9,597 bases of DNA from JAIBAI01 sp044238875. GTDB lineage: Bacteria; Bacteroidota; Bacteroidia; M30B66. How positions within the stretch are numbered: the stretch's first letter is position 1; each line of letters starts with the position of its first letter. Below the pieces are notes generated by a model that saw only the letters and a list, made by a program, of their open reading frames with translations, made no database searches and was not told where the DNA came from. The DNA lies in assembly GCA_044238875.1 (NCBI GenBank), contig JBIICM010000096.1:1-9597 (forward strand), in the 5' to 3' direction. A program made the translations under genes and the position numbers. Of the stretch, positions 6,183-9,597 are shown one piece after another.

Positions 6183-8960
6183 TCATTTGAAGGAATCTAC
6201 CTGAATCCGTTCATAATGCCATCCGGAGGGCGTCATTAACCTTAAAAGGATGAGGCCGCTTGTTTTTTCGGAGAGTTGAACATTCCAACCTTCAGCGGTT
6301 TTTTGAAATTCAGCAGCAACTGAGCGGCCCTGCAGATCAAAAACTCCGGGTGGATCGTGAAGCTGCAAACCATCGGATTGTATAGTAAATGAACCGTTTG
6401 ACGGATTGGGGAATACCCTGCAGTTTGGTTTTTCAGCCAATTGATTCATGCCGAGTGGCAAAGCAGTCTGCCGGTAAAAAACTTCAGCCTGGGCCGCAGC
6501 CTTATTCAATTCCTGCAGGGATGGAGCCGCCAGAAAGGCAACCGGAAAACGGATTTTCTCTCCGGGCTGCAATTCAAAGGGCCCTCCCGAAATAATGGTG
6601 ATTACATCATTACCGTTTGCGGTGCTGCCTGCCTGCGTTCTTAAATTTGTAAGTGCAAAATATTTCTCCTCATCGGTGAAACCATCTGCAAGATTCAAAC
6701 CTCCTTCTCCGCCGGGAATATTGTCAATATTGTAGCAGCCGGCAGCCGTTCCGCCCAGCAAGCGGGTTGCCGTGTAAAGGGTGTCCAGTGGCAAGGTATG
6801 CACATAAGCCATACTCAGCTGTTGATTCCATCCGGCACGATTCGCGGCAGGATCTGCCAGATCCCAGTCACAAAATATTCCTGCATAGAAATTCGTCAGT
6901 GGTACGTCTGAAGTATTATTCAGCACATATTCGGCCAGCATGAAATGGCGGTTTTCAAACGCCTTACTCACGATAATGCGTTGCTCAACACTCACCGGAA
7001 TACCACTATCTTTAGAACTGAAGGTTCCCCGATACTCTTCGGGTGCTGCAGCCGGCAAGTTGCGGCGTGTGAGCACCAGCTCCGCCCTGAGTTCATCAGT
7101 GTCGCCGGCGACTCCTCTTATGTTGTCAGCTACCCCTCTGCCGGCGGCGCCGAGCATTAAGCCGCCCTCATACAATAGCTGGTCACTTTTCAGATAGCGG
7201 AATCCGTAGGCTTTGATAAATCCTCCGCTGGTAATGCCGGCCGAACCTTCGGAGCCAAATGAAGCGCTGATGGCTGATGTTTCAACATTAATAACATCGC
7301 TGTAAACCGGCAGATAGATGTATTGGTCGCGCAAATATCCGGCAGCTTCTACCCGTAGTTTTAAAATCACAGTTTCATTGATGCCAGCTTCTGGCTTCAC
7401 CACTAAAACAAAGGGCATATCTTCCAGTGAACGTGAAGCAAGGTTGCCCATTGCGCCAATGTTTTTTGCAGGATTAATCAGCATTACCGCATTACTTTCA
7501 GTGCTGATGGTTAATTTAACATTGGGAGCCGGTGCCAGATAATTAATCAGGATACCCCAAAGGCTCACCGTATCTCCGGGAATAAAACGCCCAGCTCCGC
7601 TTCCTTTTGCCTGAAGGTCAGTCAAAACAACGGCAGGCCTTCCGCCCAGCGTAAGCGCCCTGAGCATGTTGAGCCGGCCTTCGCCCAGCTTGTTCCGGTA
7701 GGCAGCGTTTACCTCCAACGTATCAATTGGGTCAGTACTGATTTTCAGCTGCTCTGCGATCTGCCTGCTGTTCCATTGGGGAAAGGCGGAACGGAGCAAT
7801 GCCGCAGCGCCTGCAACAACAGGGGCCGACATGCTTGTGCCCCCGCTTTTGACATAAGAACCGTTGATCCAGGTTGACAGCACATTGTCGCCCGGAGCCA
7901 CCAGATCAAGGTAATAGCCATAGCTTGAAAACTCAGGCTTGGTATCCCGTAAATCAGAAGACCCCACTGAGAGCGCATAGGGGTATGCGGCAGGATAAAA
8001 CTGTTTTTCGTTGTTGTTGTTACCGGCACCGCATACCACCACACAATTTCTGTTTACCGCAGCATACCGCACCAGTTCCTGATTGATGTCGCTGAACTGT
8101 GCCCCTCCCCATGAACAATTGATCACCTTGCAGCCATGATCGGCAGCATAAATAAGCCCTTCGTAAGCACCATTCAGTATTCCCTGTGCATTGGCGATCT
8201 TAATGTGCATGTAACGGCTGTTGAACGCGGTGCCTGCCATACCAGTTTGGTTATCAGTTACCGCACAGCAAAGGCCTGTTACATGAATACCATGGTAAGA
8301 CGCGTCAACTGAAGGGTCGTTGTCATCAGAACCGGTATCCCATCCGGTGAAATTATCAACATATCCATCCTGATCATCGTCTAAGCCATTCAGGGGGTCA
8401 GACCAGTTTCGCTGGATATTGGCATTGAGATCAGGGTGGAGCGGCTCATGTCCGGTATCAGTGATGCCGATCAGCACCGTTGTATCGCCCTTCTGGATAT
8501 CCCATGCGGCATAGGCGTTGATGCGGGTAAGCGCATACTGAACGCCGGTGCTGTCATCATTAGGCACATAGCAGAGGGTTGGGATAAAATGAGGTTCGGC
8601 AAATTTTATCCATGATTGCTTTTTGAGCAGTGAAACAGCCTTCTCAACAGCGGCATCTTCAGCAATACGCAGGGTGTACAAACCGCTCAGGTCGGCATAT
8701 TTTTCACCCTGCGGACTGTATAAAGACCTTGGTTTTTTTGCGCGCGGAAAACGTTTGGTAACTGCAGCAAATCCATAGTCTTTTAACAAAACAGATAAGC
8801 GCTTTTTGAGCGTATCCTCATTGGTAACATTACCGCTATGCAGCATGATCTGAATGGTGCCGGGCAGGAAGGGATCGGCAAATGCTGAACTGTATCTCAA
8901 TGGTTGTGAATACCCTTTCAGATAAACAAGCAGAAAAATGAGTGGCAGTATTTTTCTCAT
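6183..8960 (-). CDS. Secreted S8 (subtilisin-like) serine protease with T9SS sorting domain
   Basis: A 925-residue multidomain exoprotease. A signal peptide (MRKILPLIFLLVY..., cleaved near GYSQ, about residue 19) is followed by a propeptide-like region (about 30-125, ending AEPHF). The S8 domain (about 140-440) has D168 (ITDTG), H223 (HGIHVTG), oxyanion-hole N314 (GAGNNN) and S376 (GGTSMSAP), so the triad is complete. An acidic NGLDDDQDGYVDN segment (191-203) is a likely calcium site, frequent in Bacteroidota S8 enzymes. A beta-rich domain (about 440-555) and a module of unknown role (about 565-830) follow. The tail (about 847-925) has VFPNPSNGSFTI and GVFDLQGRSV, marks of the type A T9SS sorting domain, which directs export across the outer membrane and is then removed. 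T9SS genes themselves are not in the window. The histidine motif reads HGIHVTG rather than HGTHVAG, which is probably tolerated. Confidence 0.94.
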   Translation of the reverse strand: MRKILPLIFLLVYLKGYSQPLRYSSAFADPFLPGTIQIMLHSGNVTNEDTLKKRLSVLLKDYGFAAVTKRFPRAKKPRSLYSPQGEKYADLSGLYTLRIAEDAAVEKAVSLLKKQSWIKFAEPHFIPTLCYVPNDDSTGVQYALTRINAYAAWDIQKGDTTVLIGITDTGHEPLHPDLNANIQRNWSDPLNGLDDDQDGYVDNFTGWDTGSDDNDPSVDASYHGIHVTGLCCAVTDNQTGMAGTAFNSRYMHIKIANAQGILNGAYEGLIYAADHGCKVINCSWGGAQFSDINQELVRYAAVNRNCVVVCGAGNNNNEKQFYPAAYPYALSVGSSDLRDTKPEFSSYGYYLDLVAPGDNVLSTWINGSYVKSGGTSMSAPVVAGAAALLRSAFPQWNSRQIAEQLKISTDPIDTLEVNAAYRNKLGEGRLNMLRALTLGGRPAVVLTDLQAKGSGAGRFIPGDTVSLWGILINYLAPAPNVKLTISTESNAVMLINPAKNIGAMGNLASRSLEDMPFVLVVKPEAGINETVILKLRVEAAGYLRDQYIYLPVYSDVINVETSAISASFGSEGSAGITSGGFIKAYGFRYLKSDQLLYEGGLMLGAAGRGVADNIRGVAGDTDELRAELVLTRRNLPAAAPEEYRGTFSSKDSGIPVSVEQRIIVSKAFENRHFMLAEYVLNNTSDVPLTNFYAGIFCDWDLADPAANRAGWNQQLSMAYVHTLPLDTLYTATRLLGGTAAGCYNIDNIPGGEGGLNLADGFTDEEKYFALTNLRTQAGSTANGNDVITIISGGPFELQPGEKIRFPVAFLAAPSLQELNKAAAQAEVFYRQTALPLGMNQLAEKPNCRVFPNPSNGSFTIQSDGLQLHDPPGVFDLQGRSVAAEFQKTAEGWNVQLSEKTSGLILLRLMTPSGWHYERIQVDSFK

Positions 8961-8966
8961 CCGGTG

Positions 8967-9012
8967 ACAAATTAAACGATTTGTAGATTGATTCCTGATA
9001 TGATTTTATCAG
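8967..9012. promoter_or_regulatory. Two 6-6-6 inverted repeats at the protease promoter (possible operator)
   Basis: In the 209-base divergent spacer, ACAAAT-N6-ATTTGT (8967-8984) and CTGATA-N6-TATCAG (8995-9012) are both perfect dyads with six-base arms and six-base spacers, with centres 28 bases apart. The first covers a near-consensus -7 box for the protease on the minus strand, TTAATTTG (8975-8968), only 7 bases before its ATG; I see no matching TTG 19-21 bases upstream of it. A repressor or activator site is possible, but short dyads arise easily in AT-rich DNA and the two arms differ in sequence. Confidence 0.25.
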
Positions 9013-9130
9013 AAAAACCATGGGAAGCAATTTTATTTCTGCTGTTTTTTCGAAGTGAATTTTTTTGAAAACCTTATTTTGCACCTGAACAACCGGGGAG
9101 CTGCTAATTGCTATCGCTTTTAAGAAGGGA

Positions 9131-9162
9131 TTGCAATAGCCGGACTGCAATGGTTATATTTG
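9131..9162 (+). promoter_or_regulatory. Bacteroidota-type promoter for the BatA-domain gene
   Basis: TTG (9131-9133) is followed after 21 bases by TATATTTG (9155-9162), an exact fit to TAnnTTTG with permitted spacing. The box ends only 7 bases before the ATG at 9170, so transcription would begin within a few bases of the start codon and the message would have almost no leader. The rest of the divergent spacer (9013-9130) shows no RNA gene or terminator that I can recognise. Confidence 0.55.
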
Positions 9163-9169
9163 CGGGCTG

Positions 9170-9597
9170 ATGAGTTTTGCGAATCCGCTTTTTTTCTGGG
9201 CATTGCTGAGCCTTTCGCTGCCAATCCTGATTCATTTGTTCAGGTTTCGAAGGTTCCGCACTGTTTATTTCACCAATGTGAGGTTTCTTAAGGCACTTCA
9301 AAAGGAAACGCATTCAAGGTCAAGGCTCAGGCATCTGCTGATTTTGCTGATGCGTTGTTTGGCCATAACTGCGCTGGTATTTGCTTTTGCAAGGCCTTAC
9401 ATAGCTGAGAAAAAAACTGCAGCACCTGGCGCTCGGGCCATCAGTATTTACCTTGACAATTCATTCAGCATGGATGCCCGCGGTGAAAGCAGTACCCTGC
9501 TTGAACTGGCCAAGAAACAGGCGCTCGATATTGTTTCATCCGGCAAGCCATCAGACAGGTATCAGCTGATTACCAACGATTTTGAAGGGAGACACCA
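9170..9597 (+). CDS. BatA-domain / von Willebrand A protein, N-terminal part (partial)
   Basis: The first 142 residues of a gene that runs off the right edge. The start FANPLFFWALLSLSLPILIHLF, followed by RRFRTVYFTNVRFL, is the N-terminal BatA (aerotolerance) membrane domain; a second helix lies at about residues 54-75. After it, ISIYLDNSFSMDA (91-103) gives the MIDAS metal site D96-x-S98-x-S100 of a von Willebrand A fold, and SDRYQLITNDFEG continues that domain. From memory, the closest type is the long BatA-domain protein (about 650-700 residues) widespread in Bacteroidota rather than the shorter BatA of the bat operon, so no symbol is given. Its role is unknown; vWA domains usually bind partner proteins. 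The ATG at 9170 is the only start that keeps the conserved N-terminus, and a promoter sits just upstream. Confidence 0.85.
   Translation, partial: MSFANPLFFWALLSLSLPILIHLFRFRRFRTVYFTNVRFLKALQKETHSRSRLRHLLILLMRCLAITALVFAFARPYIAEKKTAAPGARAISIYLDNSFSMDARGESSTLLELAKKQALDIVSSGKPSDRYQLITNDFEGRH

Noticed and set aside
7745..8044. Minus-strand open frame of 99 codons within the protease gene
   Set aside because: It is in a different frame inside the S8 catalytic domain, which is intact with all catalytic residues.
8836..9150. Minus-strand open frame of 104 codons across the divergent spacer
   Set aside because: It overlaps the signal-peptide end of the protease in another frame, has no recognisable domain, and reads through AT-rich spacer; low-complexity composition fits a chance frame.
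9104..9313. Minus-strand open frame of 69 codons opposite the BatA-domain gene
   Set aside because: It lies antisense to a well-supported conserved gene and shows no family features.
1..9597. CRISPR arrays, insertion sequences, tRNA or rRNA genes, toxin-antitoxin or phage-defence modules
   Set aside because: I found no regularly spaced repeats, transposase motifs, terminal inverted repeats or RNA gene signatures; the SNF2 protein alone, without methyltransferase, nuclease or phospholipase partners, is not evidence of a defence system such as DISARM.

Overview
The window looks like a chromosomal stretch from a member of the Bacteroidota. The evidence is a C-terminal type IX secretion (T9SS) sorting domain on a subtilisin-like protease, a DUF4834-type small membrane protein, a BatA-domain/von Willebrand A protein of the kind common in this phylum, two promoter-like sequences fitting the phylum's TTG-N19/21-TAnnTTTG pattern, and a lack of clear Shine-Dalgarno sequences. 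I cannot place it below phylum level; Chitinophagales, Sphingobacteriales and Flavobacteriales are all possible. There is no sign of a mobile element, CRISPR array, rRNA, tRNA or phage genes, and the gene density is that of ordinary chromosome.

Layout. At the left edge (1-661, + strand) are the last 95 residues of a penicillin-acylase-family hydrolase, overlapping by 11 bases a four-helix membrane protein of unknown function. These converge, with a 7-base gap, on a run of six minus-strand genes. In transcription order (right to left) these are: a large secreted S8 protease with T9SS tail (8960-6183); a HemJ/CopD-like membrane protein (6146-5610); an amidohydrolase of the aminodeoxyfutalosine deaminase type (5613-4432), coupled to HemJ by an ATGA overlap; an SNF2-family ATPase (4381-1439); recX (1410-952); and a DUF4834 protein (902-669) with its own good promoter. 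A 209-base divergent intergenic region (8961-9169) separates the protease from the 5' part of a BatA-domain protein (9170 to the edge, + strand).

How the genes may work together. The hemJ-amidohydrolase pair is the tightest unit and may join haem synthesis (protoporphyrinogen oxidation) with futalosine-type menaquinone synthesis; the second half of that is an inference from motif type. SNF2 ATPase and recX, 28 bases apart, form a genome-maintenance pair. The protease is probably exported and anchored or released by T9SS and has no obvious functional link to its neighbours.

No undescribed multi-gene system is evident. The observation most worth following is an exact QLSLF pentapeptide, the consensus type of bacterial sliding-clamp-binding motif, inside a loop inserted between helicase motifs I and Ia of the SNF2 protein. 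Others are the His-poor HemJ, two equal-geometry dyads at the protease promoter, a nearly leaderless promoter for the BatA-domain gene, and an uncharacterised module of about 265 residues in the protease.
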